Counted from the stretch's first letter, positions 41,229 through 53,220 are shown. The stretch is 64,000 bases of DNA from Cryptomeria japonica (GCF_030272615.1 NC_081407.1:153843048-153907047); one strand, 5' to 3'. Translations and numbers: made by a program. The notes: generated by a model not told the origin, from the sequence alone.

Positions 41229-44188
41229 TCACAACAAACTGTCTACTAGAATTTGGTTCCCTTTCTCGCGTTCCTTCCTGGCATATTTGATGAATCTCGT
41301 CACCATGTCATCTATCTCAATCATCGGGATCTCAGCCAGAGACTTCAGTTGCTCCTCCATGTGCATGACTTCTTCGAAGGCCTTGACGATAGCATTATCC
41401 CATTTAGGTTTGAATTCTTGAGTTTTTCTTGCTAAAACCACTAACTCAAGCATATCATTCAACTGTTTCCTGGTGATCATTCCATCAGTCCCATGAAAAA
41501 TGACTCTTATCCTTTCCTCCAATTCTCTAGCTTCAATGATTGTTCCGGATCAATCTTTCTCCCTAAAGCAATCTGTGCTACTTCCACTGTCTTATCATGA
41601 ATTCGGTGCATATCATCTTGAACTTGACTACATCCGTTTCCAATCTCTTCAAAGATGATGATCTTCGTGCGAAGTAGGCTACTCCATCGTAGAAAGCTAG
41701 GTGTAGATCCCTCTTTTGTTATCTTTTCTCTTGACAAAACTTCTCGGGACGTTTTCCTTATTACTTGAAGCACTAGAATGACAACATCTCTAGCATGAGC
41801 AAATGCTTCAAAGGCTTTGATGAGGACATGAGTTCTCCCAAGGACCTTTATAACTGTATCAAGTGTCTTCATTATGCCCTTCATGAACTTGCTAACTCTA
41901 GAATATGAATTCTCTATCCATGCATCCATCAACCGTGCTGAATTCCTCATCCTTTCCATATGATCAACTGATTTTGGAGGAAGCAAAGGTGGTGGCGTAG
42001 CTGCTGGGCTTTGATGTGTCAATGGTTGCTGAAATTGCTGGACATAGTTCCTCCATGCACTTATTTCCCTCTCTAATCTTCTATTCTTTTCTACTTCAGC
42101 TCTCAAAATGTCATTGACTGCCTTCAACGAATCAGTTGCGTCACCTATAGCTTGCTCGGAGGTGAGTGGCCCCAAATCAATAGTTTCCATATCATACTCC
42201 TCCGCTGTGATCCGTCCTTAATACTTCTCAACCCTTAGAGTAGCTATTTGCAACTTCCTTGATCCCAAATCATCTCTAATCACCTTCGACATCTTCGTAG
42301 CTTTCCTCTTCTCGGTGACCTCTCGAGTTTGGCTTAGAAGACTTGCTATATCATATGTTTGCTCTTCTTCAACTACTATCACTTCTCGAGCTAGTCTTTC
42401 TTTTAGCCATTCCGGGATAGAAGACCTTCCTTCTTGAATTTGTGCTCCCTCATGTATTCGCTCATCTCTAGGTGGTGAGGTAGTCTCATCATTCTCCTCT
42501 TCTTCACCTCCTTCTATCTCTTGAATGAGATGGGTGAGATCTTCTTGTTCTTCAGATGCTTTTTCTTTGCCTTTATCATTGTGGACTGTAGATTTCGCTG
42601 ATTCATTGGCTCCTTGACTCAACTTCTGGTGTTGTATATCTATCCATATGCGAGTGTATTCCAAAACTGGTTTCATTAACTCCTTCAAGTCATCAACTTC
42701 CATATCTGCCCATTTGAATTTGATCTCTTTATCTTCTTTGGTGTAGGCTGCTTGGAGATATTTGCCACTATCTTGAACTTGATCAGCAACATGAAATAAC
42801 TTGCATTTCCGGATGAAATCAAGAGGTAGCCTGGAATACATCTTCTTTTTCACTTCCACATCATTTTGAACGTTCATCCAATAATCCTCAAGATGCCACC
42901 AGTTTTCATGCTTTCTTCCCAGAACTTCTTTCACATTACCATATGGATCGAAGCAATCTCTAGTTGTGAATGGCTTGAGTGAATGTAATGCTAACTTTTT
43001 CACGGCATCTTCTGCTGCATGAGTGGATGGGCATACTTCAATGGAATTTCCAAGTATGATAGGAAAAGAGACATTGGCTCCATGTTTATGCCTATATGCT
43101 TTGATATATGCCAATAACTGTCTCACCACCTCGAGTAGCATTACTCTATTCGTTGGGTAACGCCATGTAGGGAGGAATTGGAGATCCTTGAACTCTGATA
43201 TATGTGAACTTCGAGAACTGGATGAACCATACACCATGTTGTCCTATCAATGCTTGTGCTTTTGGAGAGAGCCTTTGCTGCAATCCATCTTGAAGTGTCC
43301 TCGTGATATGCATAGTGAATGCATCATTCACTCTCTTGTAGTGTTGTTTTGGTGGATGCTTTAGTTGTGGGTAACAATCATACACCTTAATCTCTCCGGG
43401 TCTTTTTCCAACTACGCCCATGTACATCAATCCTAGATATTCATAATTTCTTGCTATGGAGTATATGACGTAGGAACTCATATAGAATGTCTTGGTGGGC
43501 ATCAACCTCCTTAACTATATATCAATGAGCCTCGCCCAATTGATTGCCTTTTTGTCATGAGTGACAGTCTTGATGAAGTAGAACATCCAGTCTTTAAAGT
43601 ATGAAGCCTCAGGTGCACCAACCAATCGATGGAGTAAGGTGATGAAGTCTCTGAATTCATCATTGAAGTCTATCCTATGCAGTGTATCGGGCCATCTACT
43701 TCTACCACCCGAACTCTTCTTCAACCAAAACTTGTTGATGATCTTTGTACAAGCATCTGGATCATAATCATAGGCGGACTTAGCTCCTTCTATGCTTATG
43801 TAGATCATGTCCTTAAGCTCGGTAGATGAAATGTTTCGCTGATTGCTGTCTCCGAGAGATATGCGAGCACTATCCCATCTTTCGCCACAATTCTCCTAGA
43901 GGTAGAGTCATAGTGTTGAGCACATTCTACAATGAGCTCGTAACATTGCACCGTGGGAGGAAAGCCAGCTGCATTTATGATCCCACTTTCAATCGTCTTC
44001 TTGGCTGTAACAGTAGGTTCATTTATGTATGATGGGTGGCGGAACTTCTTGGTGTCGAACTTCCTGAGATTAGTGTCTCCTACTTTGCTCCAATGCAACG
44101 TGATCTTGCTTTCGAATGCACTTCCCTTCAAATCTTCCTTGATGAGCGCTTGGAGGGAGAGGGTCTTGTTTGGTTTAGGAGCTGCCAT
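41229..44188 (-). pseudogene. Long retroelement-type ORF of element D, frame-broken
   Basis: Minus-strand pieces: 44188-43805 (start MAAPKPNKTLSLQALIKEDL), 43808-43515, 43505-43146, 43237-42218, 42190-41507 and 41522-41229. Pieces two and three, and four and five, share a frame and are separated only by stops. Three frame changes join the rest. The whole is one former frame of about 985 codons. The N-terminal half looks globular (LHWSKVGDTNLRKFDTKKF; WFIQFSKFTYIRVQGSPIPP). Then comes an acidic tract (EGGEEEENDE), a Pro-rich stretch and a helical or coiled-coil C-terminus. This order resembles G1 ORF2. I do not recognise the family. No signal or membrane segment seen. It sits 190 bases before U3 promoter sequence. 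Confidence 0.7.
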
Positions 44189-44534
44189 ATTTCACTTTCA
44201 ATTTCTGAAATTTAACTTCAAAATCCAAACAATGATAAGACTGCTAATGCTTAAGGGTAGCTGTCTTCTTAATTCTTCGCTGCTGAAGGATGGAATTTGC
44301 CTTCCAATCTGCTTAAATTTGCCCTTGACAGGATGAAATTGCTGCTTCTTTAGACAAATTCACCTTGCTAATGATTGAATTCTCCTTTTGTAATCCATTT
44401 CGCTGATCTGCACTTGAAATTTGCTAACTGCTGATGGTGAAATTCGCTACAGATTGCTGCCTGCTGATGAAATTCGCTCAAGAGAGAAGGGATAATTTGT
44501 TTGATTTGATGTTGAAATGATTGTTTCAAACCCT
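44189..44534 (-). other. 5' untranslated region of the element D ORF
   Basis: About 350 bases between a TATAAGAG box and the ATG at 44188. It has repeated GCGAATTTCA and CAGCAG words. No upstream frame of note. Confidence 0.45.
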
Positions 44535-44542
44535 CTCTTATA
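44535..44542 (-). promoter_or_regulatory. Proximal TATA-like box upstream of the element D ORF
   Basis: The minus strand reads CCTATAAGAGAGGG. It lies between the motif array and the ORF, so it could drive the ORF independently of the distal promoter. Confidence 0.5.
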
Positions 44543-44642
44543 GGCGATCAAGGTGAAAGTTATGTCTTTTCCTATGAAGGCCGGCTTGGCTAACTTAAAA
44601 CAAAATAACAATTTACCTTGGCCAACTTACATCTTGATCAAT

Positions 44643-44912
44643 TTCAATTTTATTTTGAGCGCTAAAGTCATGTTTGTTTAATTCTATTAATGAAGTTCGC
44701 TCTTTTCCTTTAACCCAAGAAGTTCGCTCCATTTTCCTAACTCATGAAGTTCATCTTTGTGTGAAATTCGCTCCAAATCTCTCAAACATGAAATCTGCTC
44801 CAATTTGTCAACTCATGAAGTCACTCTAAATTGTCAACTCATGAAATTTGCTCCAAATTCTTCAAACATGAAGTTCGCCTCAAATTCCCAACTCATGAAG
44901 TTTGTTTATGTG
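44643..44912 (-). repeat. TTCGCTCC-motif array of element D, part 1
   Basis: CATGAAGTTCGCTCCA-type units recur every 25-45 bases (plus-strand reading), with variants CATGAAATTTGCTCC and CATGAAGTTCGCCTC. The array is interrupted by N1 and continues at 51803. Confidence 0.8.
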
Positions 44913-46102
44913 TGTAGTGTCATAAAATTGTGACCCTAGCAATTTTAACCACATTTGAGGTCCTCACCTTGGCAACAACATCTTCCTTCCCAACTGAGAC
45001 CTCTTGCTGCGCTTTTACCTTGAACCCCTCCCTATTTGAGCCCTGTTTCTACCTCAGGACCCTGTCCGGGCCCCAAGATAGGGCAGGACAGGGGTGTGGC
45101 GCCCCTGTCCCCCCCTCTTAGGGTGGCCCAAAGATAGGTCCCTCCGGTCCTATCTTCATTTCAGGATTCCAAATCTCCTCGATGTCAGCCTTTGGTGAGA
45201 TGAATTAATTTTCTGAGGCATGTATAAAATGAAGTTGGTCCTCTCATTTGCATAGACATGAAATACATGAAGGGGCGAAATAGACGGATGGGCGAATATA
45301 CACAAAGAGTTGAAGTTCAAGCTAGTCAACCTCCATTATCATCATCAAGCATTCAAGCATTCAAGTCTTCTTCATTAATCCCTTGGAGCAACATTACAAC
45401 ATTCATTTGCAAGCATGTGTGTGTGTTAGGGTTTTGTCATGTTACATGCCATTTCATGCGACACTTGTGATTTCATTCAAGAAGCAAAGCAACCATCATC
45501 AACAACTTGCAGATCTACAAGGTATACATTTCCATTGTTTACATTCAAGCATTTGCAATTACCTTCTTTCAAGGTTGATTCCTCAACCTGGGTTTGACTG
45601 AGGCAAACCCCTATCCACAACCCTTCTTCCCTTCTTTTCTATGTGTAGGTTGCAGGTGTGCGGCTGTATTTTCAGATTTGGACTCCATTTACAGAGGCAG
45701 AAAAACCCTGTTCGTTTTGCGGATTTTTCGGAGGACTTTGTGCACTTTAAACATGGTCCCGACGACTTTTCTCCAAATTTACAAGGCAGATCCGTATCAG
45801 TCTAAATATCTCAGATCCGAAGTTACAGCACGATCCAGAACCGGTAGCTCTTCATTTCACTCATTTTATCTCTCTTTTCTACATAGTCAACAAGTCAACT
45901 TTCCCATTTACAAAAGAGGGCAAATCACACTTCAACCCTTGCAATCCACTTGGAATTCACATCCTTGTTTTCCTTGGATTTGGATCTAGTGGATTCAAGC
46001 CCCTCTTTTGAATGTAAAGTTCTTCCAAGTGAAAATCATCCTAGTGACTTCCTTTCTCTCTCCTAGGTGGGGAGTCACTAGGGTTCAATTTTCCACTTTA
46101 CA
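44913..46102 (+). repeat. 5' LTR of N1
   Basis: 1,190 bases. TATAAAAT at 45223-45230 is a probable TATA box; the 3' LTR has TATACAAG there. An identical 131-codon frame in both LTRs (45594-45989, 51294-51689) reflects the near-identity of this part, not a gene I can support. Confidence 0.95.
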
Positions 46103-46922
46103 TTTTGGTGAATTCGACGTCTGACACATTAATTTTGATTTCCCATTATTAGATCTGGTTAAGTGCAATTTGAATTTCAAAATTTCATTTCCAAGTTTGA
46201 TCTATTTGCAAATTTTAGAGGTTAATTGCATCAAAATCCTAATTTTTCATTTTGAGGAAATTAAGCCCGTAAAGTGTAAAATTTTAATTGCTTGTTTCAG
46301 ATTTGATTTCTATTCCAAAATTGCAACTCAAATGTGTCTTTTTGTTTTGAAAATTCAGTGGTTAAAAAACAAAATCTAATTTTTAAATATCCTTCTATTT
46401 TCGACCTTTGATTGCTTATTTGACTGATCTAGACATCCCTGAAAATTTCGAAAAAAGTTGGTCAGACCGTGTGCACTTTCAACACGGTACCTGGTTTTTT
46501 TCTCGAAATTTCGGGAAACGGAATTGATTGTATTTTTTTGCTTAAATCCAGAAAATTGGCGTACTTTATCAATTTTAACACCTAAGGTCGAACACAAATT
46601 CAAATTTCATCAAATTCAAATTTTAAATTAATTTTCATAAAAAGGCACTAATTTTAGATCTTTTTCAGCAAATTAAGATTTTTAATTAAGAGACTTTCAA
46701 TGGCAATTAATAAATTGCATTTACTTGCCTCTTTTGCATATGGTTACATTGCTTTTCACATATATTTATTACAATCATGTGTTGGATAAGGGTTTCTTTC
46801 ATTTCATGTTACTTCTCTTCATTCATAACACTTGGTCATATTGTGTTGTTAGGATTTCAAAATTATTTCCTTTACAATTATATCTCAAAGCTTTCATGTA
46901 TCATTTATGTTTTATTATGTAG
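46103..46922 (+). other. N1 leader, no gene
   Basis: A/T-rich leader between the 5' LTR and the gag-like frame. The sequence just after the LTR (TTTTGGTGAATTCGACGTCT) is the expected primer site position, but I cannot assign its tRNA. Confidence 0.5.
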
Positions 46923-48116
46923 ATGTTGTTAACAAAATGCATTTCCTATGTTAATCACATTAAAGCTTTTGTAGATCCTAAACTTAAAGATTCTAACCCT
47001 TGTACCTCTCCTAGGGTAACTTTTGTGGATGAGATGAGACCTAATGCTTTAACCAATGATCTCTTTTAAAAAGAGCAAGCATTGGAAAATGATGTGGACC
47101 TATCTTCTTCTCATACACATACGCTTGAGCAATGGGGGCAAAATCAAAACATTAACATTCTTACATCTTTAGATCCTCCTTATTCTCCTAAGACCTATCT
47201 TCAACATCAAAGTATATGTAGGGAGGATGATGTCATGCATTTTATTCATAATCTTTCCCCTCGCATAGAAATAACTAAAAATGAGCTTCTAGATGATGAA
47301 GATGTTCATCCCCAATCTCCCAAAAAGGATAAGCTCGATAAAGGAAAGGAGATTGTCACTTCACATGATACTCCTTCATCGACAAATCCTTTTCTCCCCC
47401 CTTACACATCAGATCTCAAAGAAATTCATGATCCTATTCCTTCATCTGGTCAATTGCAACATTCTTATAGTCGTGGCTTTCATACAATAACAAAACAAGG
47501 TTTTAAAGGACAAGGAATTGGGAAATTTGAGCAAGGAATTCGTGTCCCTATAAGCCCTCCTACACAAACTACTACAAAAGGCCTGGGAAATGCTGCTCCT
47601 CTTTCTATCGATGAACTCCTTAGGCTCCAAAATTTTAAAAATTATCTTCAAAGACAACAAATCAAAAGAGCCCGCAAGAATGCTTCTTCTTCAAAACATC
47701 CTTTTTGTTCTTTTCATCAAACCCATGACCATAATGCTGATGATTGCCTTGATTTTCAAAAATCTATTCAAGATGGCATAGACAGTGGCAAAATTAGAGC
47801 TGTGGATAATAATCCTTTTTCTTCTAACAATCCTTCTCCTTTATGTCAAGACGATATTTATCATCCTGAAAGACTAGCTGTAAGAATTTATTGGAAATTA
47901 AAATATGATAGGAACATTTCCTTTCCTCCTCAAAAGAAAAACAAGAATCTTAAGCAAGTGAAAGGTATTGAATATTGCATTTTTCATGATGTATATTCAC
48001 ATTCTCTAGGGAAATGTTATGAATTTAAGAAATTTGTTCAAAAGCAATATGATCTTGCACGAATTTCTCTTACAATAGATCTAGTTGTCTTCCTTGACAT
48101 CAAAATAGTGCCTTAG
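46923..48116 (+). pseudogene. N1 gag-like ORF with G-patch-like motif and two CHHC knuckles
   Basis: A 397-codon frame from ATG 46923 with one in-frame TAA at codon 49 (47067-47069). Beyond it the frame is open to TAG 48114-48116. Features: Ser/Pro/Thr-rich middle; a Gly-rich G-patch-like motif GFKGQGIGKFEQGI at about codons 192-205; then two zinc-binding motifs of C-x2-H-x4-H-x4-C type, CSFHQTHDHNADDC at codon 262 and CIFHDVYSHSLGKC at codon 352, the first followed by the FQKSIQDGIDSGKI pattern. These motifs occur in gag-protease linkers of plant gypsy elements. A capsid domain is not obvious. The part after the stop has no early ATG, so expression would need readthrough or initiation elsewhere. 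The stop may be a simple mutation. Confidence 0.7.
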
Positions 48117-49522
48117 CACTTCTTTTCTCTTTATGTTGCTTTTACCCTATCGCATAAATAGTCAACTTAGTTGGGGGCTTTTTATCATTTGTGGTGATGT
48201 TGTTTCAAATTTACATACTTTGGGGCAGCAACATGAAATTCATTTTCCTCTTTCTTTCTATATATTTATCTCTTGTTCGTGCATTATTCATTACTAGATC
48301 TCCTTTCTTGCATAGGGTTATTCTTATGTGAGCATCTAATTGTGCTTTGGTTTTCCTCTTCGCTTGAGAGGTGTTTCTTTAATAAGTAGTGCACTTCTTC
48401 TCTTTCCTTCATCCTCTTGGAAAACTTACCTCTTCTATGGTCTTGATTATTCGCAAGTAGGATATACCCCTTAGCATGGAATGATCTCTTGAGAAGTATG
48501 TATCCCTTCCTTGCGAGGATTTGTTCCACTAGGAAGGGATATCACTTGAAAATACTCACCATTAGAAGATGTGTAATGTTTCTCCTTGTCCTCCTCACTT
48601 GGGGGGCAAGGATTTTCACTCCTTTATTCCTTCTTTTTATCTCATGTATCACTGTTTCCTTTAGGGGCTGAATTTTTCATATGTGATTATCATTTCTTAC
48701 AATGGTATGTTTTTATGATTAATCCCCCTTGGGGAATATATGATGCTTTTTCTCTCTTCCTTTCGAAGATTACCACTTCTTGAGACATGTATTTTACATA
48801 TACTAATGTCTTTCCTTCCACGCATTCATGAAAGTACATTGTGCATTTGATTATGTTTAATCTATCTCTAGAAGATTGTGTAAGTTCTTCTCATTGTCCC
48901 TACACTTGGAGGGCAATGATCCCTCTCTCTCTCTTTCTCTAGGGATCCACTTTGCTCTATTTTGTGAATGGTGTGAGTTAAATTACTTGATGTCATTCCT
49001 TGTGCGAAATTGTTGGTGGTTTGCTCAAGGGTTCTCTCTCATACAAGAGGTGTAAATCCTTGACTACAACCTCTTTCACACTTGGTAATGTACATCTATG
49101 ATAAACTCACCCATCCCTCTTGGGGCTAAAAGTGAGACATCCCTCATCAAGAATCCCTTTCACCTAGGAATAGGAGGAAGGATTGCATTCTTGTTCTCTC
49201 CTTTGCTTTGTTCTAGAAGATGTTATATTTGTCTAAGACAACTCCCCTTGGAGGGAGATGTCTTTTGAACAAAGATCTCTTCTTCTCCAAGGATCTCCTT
49301 ACACTTACAACAAGATATCTATTTTCAACTATCCTATCCTTGCTTGAAGAGTATTTCCTCTCTTGCTTGGATTTATGACATTGTTGCATAACGGATATCT
49401 TCTTTGTGATGAAGGTAGGTATCCTTGTTCTACTTTCCTTAAGATATCAACATCAACCTATGTTGACATCTTAAGGGGGGGGCACCCACACTGCTCCTTT
49501 GTACTATATTTTTCTCGTATTG
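48117..49522 (+). other. N1 noncoding interior, first part
   Basis: Pyrimidine-rich sequence with recurring words such as CCTTGGGG, TCTCTTTC and CACTTGG-GGGCAA (48598, 48905). All frames are short and unconserved. No pol remnant seen. Confidence 0.55.
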
Positions 49523-49915
49523 TACAATGGGACATTCTTGGAACCAGAGGGCAGCCTCTTAGAGAAAGATGTCATCACTTTCTCTTGTACAATGGGTCAT
49601 TCTTGGAACCAGAGGGCAGCCTTAAGAGAAAGATGTCATCACTTTTCTCTTGTACAGTAGGTCATTCTCAGAACTAGAGCACAGACTCTTAGAGTGAGAT
49701 GACGCTGCTTTTTCTTGGTACAGTGGGTCATTCTCGAAACCAGAGCACAAACTCTTAGAGCGAGATGTTTTCACTTCTTTTCTTGTGTAGTGGGTCATTC
49801 TCGGAACTAGAGCACAAACTCTTAGAGCGAGATGACGCCACTTCTCTTATGCAAGGTGGTTATTCTCGGAACCAGAGCACAGACTCTTAGAGCGAGATGT
49901 CACGCCTTTCTTGAC
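49523..49915 (+). repeat. Tandem array of about 65-base units in N1
   Basis: Six units start near 49523, 49588, 49653, 49719, 49786 and 49852. Consensus words: GTGGGTCATTCTCGGAACCA, GAGCACAGACTCTTAGAGCG and AGATG followed by a T/C-rich stretch ending TTCTCTTGTA. The first two units share GAGGGCAGCC and differ from the other four, suggesting stepwise duplication. Confidence 0.9.
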
Positions 49916-50590
49916 ATTTGTACTATATATCCTATATAGGTTGTAGCGTACTCGAGCATAGACTCTTATGAGGCGCTTCAAACCTCACTTGCACACACAC
50001 GCACTTGAGGTTGGGTGGAACTAACGGTGTTCTCACTCTCCTCCCTTACATGGATCACCCAGACAGACTCTGGTGACTAGATTTCCATGTCCTTCTCTCC
50101 ATGGATCACCTAGTTTTAGGGGTGAGATGTCCATGGTTTCTCTCTTGTTCGCCTTTCTTCTCATGGATCACCAAAGTGTGTATTCATGTCCTCTCTCTCC
50201 TTCCTCTCATGAACCCATAGTTTTACTATTGATGGTTCATGGATGATGTTAGCTTTTCTCTTTTATGTGATCACTTGTGTTTATGTGATGGCATTTGTCT
50301 TTGTGTGTTTCAATTAGTTGTTGAGACATTTGAGTATCGAGGTCTCTTCGGCGAGTTGATTTGTGGTCTTGTGCCCTGTTTTTGTCATGTGTCTTTTGTG
50401 CTTGGTCTTGTTCTTTTTGTTTTGTGTGTTCTTGCATATGTTTGAGTGAGTTAAGACCCTAAGATCGGAGGCTTTTGTTCCTCAAGATTAGTGATGTCAT
50501 ATACTCCTTGTGGTATTGCTCTGCATCTCTCATCTTCATCTCTCTTTCTTCTACTTTACCGGCAGTATTGGCGTAAGCCATACTCTCGCT
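49916..50590 (+). other. N1 noncoding interior, second part
   Basis: It contains three loose repeats of CATGGATCACC (50048, 50098, 50152). No supported frame. Confidence 0.5.
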
Positions 50591-50604
50591 AAAGTGGGGG
50601 CTAA
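50591..50604 (+). promoter_or_regulatory. Polypurine tract of N1
   Basis: AAAGTGGGGGCTAA directly precedes the 3' LTR. Confidence 0.85.
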
Positions 50605-51802
50605 TGTAGTGTCATAAAATTCTGACCCTAGCAATTTTAACCACATTTGAGGTCCTCACCTTGGCGACAACATCTTCCTTCCCAACTGAGACCTCTTGCT
50701 GCACTTTTACCTTGAACCCCTCCTTGTTTGAGCCTTGTTTCTACCTTAGGATCCTGTCTGGGCCCCAAGATAGGATAGGACAGGGGCGTGGTGCCCCTGT
50801 TTGCCCCTATTCCCCCCTCTTAGGGTGGCCCCAAGATACAGGTCCCTCCGGTCTTATCTGCATTTCGGGATTCCAAATCTTCTCGATGTTGGCCTTTGGT
50901 GAGATGAATTAATCTTCTGAGGCATGTATACAAGGGAGTTGGTCCTCTCATTTGCATAGACATGAAATACATGAAGGGGCGAAATAGATGGATGAGCGAA
51001 TATACACAAAGAGGTGAAGTTCAAGCTAGTCAACCTCCATTATCATCATCAAGCATTCAAGCATTCAAGTCTTCTTCATTCATCCCTTGAAGCAACATTA
51101 TAACATTCATTTGCAAGCATGTGTGTTAGGGTTTTGTCATGTTACATGCCATTTCATGTGGCACTTGTGATTTCATTCAAGAAGCAAAGCAACCATCATC
51201 AACAAGTTGTAGATCTACAAGGTATACGTTTCCATTGTTTACATGCAAGCATTTGCAATTACCTTCTTTCAAGGTTGATTCCTCAACTGGGGTTTGACTG
51301 AGGCAAACCCCTATCCACAACCCTTCTTCCCTTCTTTTCTATGTGTAGGTTGCAGGTGTGCGGCTGTATTTTCAGATTTGGACTCCATTTACAGAGGCAG
51401 AAAAACCCTGTTCGTTTTGCGGATTTTTCGGAGGACTTTGTGCACTTTAAACATGGTCCCGACGACTTTTCTCCAAATTTACAAGGCAGATCCGTATCAG
51501 TCTAAATATCTCAGATCCGAAGTTACAGCACGATCCAGAACCGGTAGCTCTTCATTTCACTCATTTTATCTCTCTTTTCTACATAGTCAACAAGTCAACT
51601 TTCCCATTTACAAAAGAGGGCAAATCACACTTCAACCCTTGCAATCCACTTGGAATTCACATCCTTGTTTTCCTTGGATTTGGATCTAGTGGATTCAAGC
51701 CCCTCTTTTGAATGTAAAGTTCTCCCAAGTGAAAATCATCCTAGTGACTTCCTTTCTCTCTCCTAGGTGGGGAGTCACTAGGGTTCAATTTTCCACTTTA
51801 CA
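50605..51802 (+). repeat. 3' LTR of N1
   Basis: 1,198 bases. Against the 5' LTR I count about 38 substitutions and three indels in the first 690 bases, but only one substitution in the last 503. Confidence 0.95.
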
Positions 51803-52640
51803 ATGTGAAATTCGCTCCTAATCATCAACTCATTAAGTCGCTCTTCATCATCAACTCATGAAATTCGCTCCGAATTCCTCAAACATGAAGTTCGCCTCAA
51901 ATTTCCAACTCATGAATTTTTTTTGTCTGAAATTCGCTCCAATTTGTTGATTCATGAAGTAGGAACCTCACTCCATTTTCTTGATTCATGAAGTTCGCTC
52001 CAAATCTCTCAAACGTGAAGTTCGCTCCATTTTGTTAACTCATGAAGTTCACCTTGAAATTCACTCCCATTTTCTTAACGCATGAAGTTCACCTTTGTTG
52101 TTGAGTTCATGAAGTTCATTTCAAATTGAATCCATTCAAGGCAAAGTGCTATCAAACATCCTTCGCTTCTCTTTCAATCTCGCTCATGTAGGCTCGCTCA
52201 TGTGTGCTCATTGATGAAGTTCGCTCCAAATTGTGAAATCATGAAGTTCGCTACAAAAACCCAACTCATGAAGTTCACTCCAAAATGCTAAGTCATGAGG
52301 TTCGCTCAAAAAACCCAACTCATGAAGTTCGCTCCGAAATGCTAAGTCATGAAGTTCGCTCCAAAAACTTAACTCATGTAGTTCGCTCCAAAATGTAAGT
52401 CATGAAGTTTGCTCGAAAAATTAAGTCATGAAGTTTTCTCTTGAGTGTTTGATCATGAGGCAAGTGTTCTCAAATTTGCTTCATTCCTTTATTCCCAGCT
52501 TCGCTCACGAAAGCTTAAAGGTGAAGTTCGCTTCAATCTCCTTATTCATGAAGTTCGCTCAATATCCTTCAAACATGAAGTCACTTCAAATCTCTAGCTC
52601 ATGAAATTCGCTCCAAGTTGTGAAGTCATGAAGTTAAAAC
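51803..52640 (-). repeat. TTCGCTCC-motif array of element D, part 2
   Basis: It starts with the ATGTG duplication of N1. More than twenty CATGAAGTTCGCTCC-type units follow, the best run at 52210-52440, where CATGAAGTTCGCTCCAAAA units repeat every 28-35 bases. Confidence 0.85.
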
Positions 52641-53220
52641 CTAGAGAAGACCTAGTGATGAAGTGGATTACAAATAAGCTTGTCGATCATTTCATTGCAC
52701 ATGAATTCAATCCTTGGAATAACTCATTCAAACGCTCAAACTCATACTTACACCTATTCTCAAACAATGCACTAAAGGGGAAATTTGCTCATCTACCACT
52801 CAACATGAAGTGTGCTCACTTAGGCTCGAACATGAAGCTAAGGTTTTGAGGCTTGGGGAATGAAGTGAATCAGAATCTAAAATTGCCTATTTGCAAATTG
52901 CCTTGATTCATTCTCTCCCTTTAAGCTTGCAACATGAGGCCCCTTTGAAACTACCTCGACCAAAGGTATCTAAAGTGAATTTTGCTTCTTATGAGAAGCA
53001 ATTGGATTTTGCCCTGAACTCTTGGACTCCTAGAGTGTCATAAACTAGCAACTTCATTAGACTCTTCAGCTGAGCGCCTGATTAATTGACATGACATCTA
53101 AACCCTATAAACTTACTCATTTCACCATGCGAAAAGGAGAGAGACTAGACTAAGAGGCCAGGACTTGAAAAAAAGGGGGGTCCCCATTTTGATGGGGTGA
53201 TGTGTGAAATGGTCACAACA
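52641..53220 (-). other. 5' terminal block of element D, no gene
   Basis: It contains GGGGGGTCCCCATTTTGATG and the family signature GGTGATGTGTGAAATGGTCA (plus-strand reading), ending CACAACA. No supported frame. Confidence 0.6.

Larger units (their letters stand above)
44913..51802 (+). mobile_element. N1: non-autonomous LTR retrotransposon with gag-like ORF only
   Basis: 6,890 bases with LTRs of 1,190 and 1,198 bases, starting TGTAGTGTCATAAAAT and ending CCACTTTACA. Target duplications ATGTG (44908-44912, 51803-51807) are exact. The interior has one gag-like frame near its left end, a long noncoding part, a 65-base tandem array and a purine tract before the 3' LTR. No protease, RT, RNase H or integrase was found in any frame, so it is a large non-autonomous element depending on a partner. 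The G-patch-like and CHHC motifs point to a gypsy-type gag. Confidence 0.9.
40146..53220 (-). mobile_element. Giant TG..CA element D with long embedded ORF, host of N1
   Basis: On the minus strand it starts TGTTGTGACCATTTCACACA at 53220 and ends CACATCAACA at 40146. It is inserted in a Copia gag. Without N1 it is about 6.2 kb. In minus-strand order: 5' block, TTCGCTCC-motif array (52640-51803 and 44912-44400), a TATAAGAG at 44542, a decayed frame of about 985 codons (44188-41229), the AATTAGGGTTT region, a TATA box at 41025, then R-U5-like DNA. The last 1.1 kb aligns with the 3' parts of B and C. No gag, pol or second LTR is seen. I read it as a solo giant LTR that carries its own gene; a separate non-autonomous element is the alternative. 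Confidence 0.75.

Noticed and set aside
41229-41245. TGTTGTGATCCC (minus strand, about 41241) as the start of a 1.1-kb 3' LTR
   Set aside because: It resembles the family 5' end only for eight bases. The rest differs, no purine tract precedes it, and the true 5' end of D is at 53220, confirmed by the split Copia gag.
45594-45989. Identical 131-codon frame in both N1 LTRs (also 51294-51689)
   Set aside because: Identity comes from LTR duplication and conversion. The frame has no domain and lacks support as a gene.
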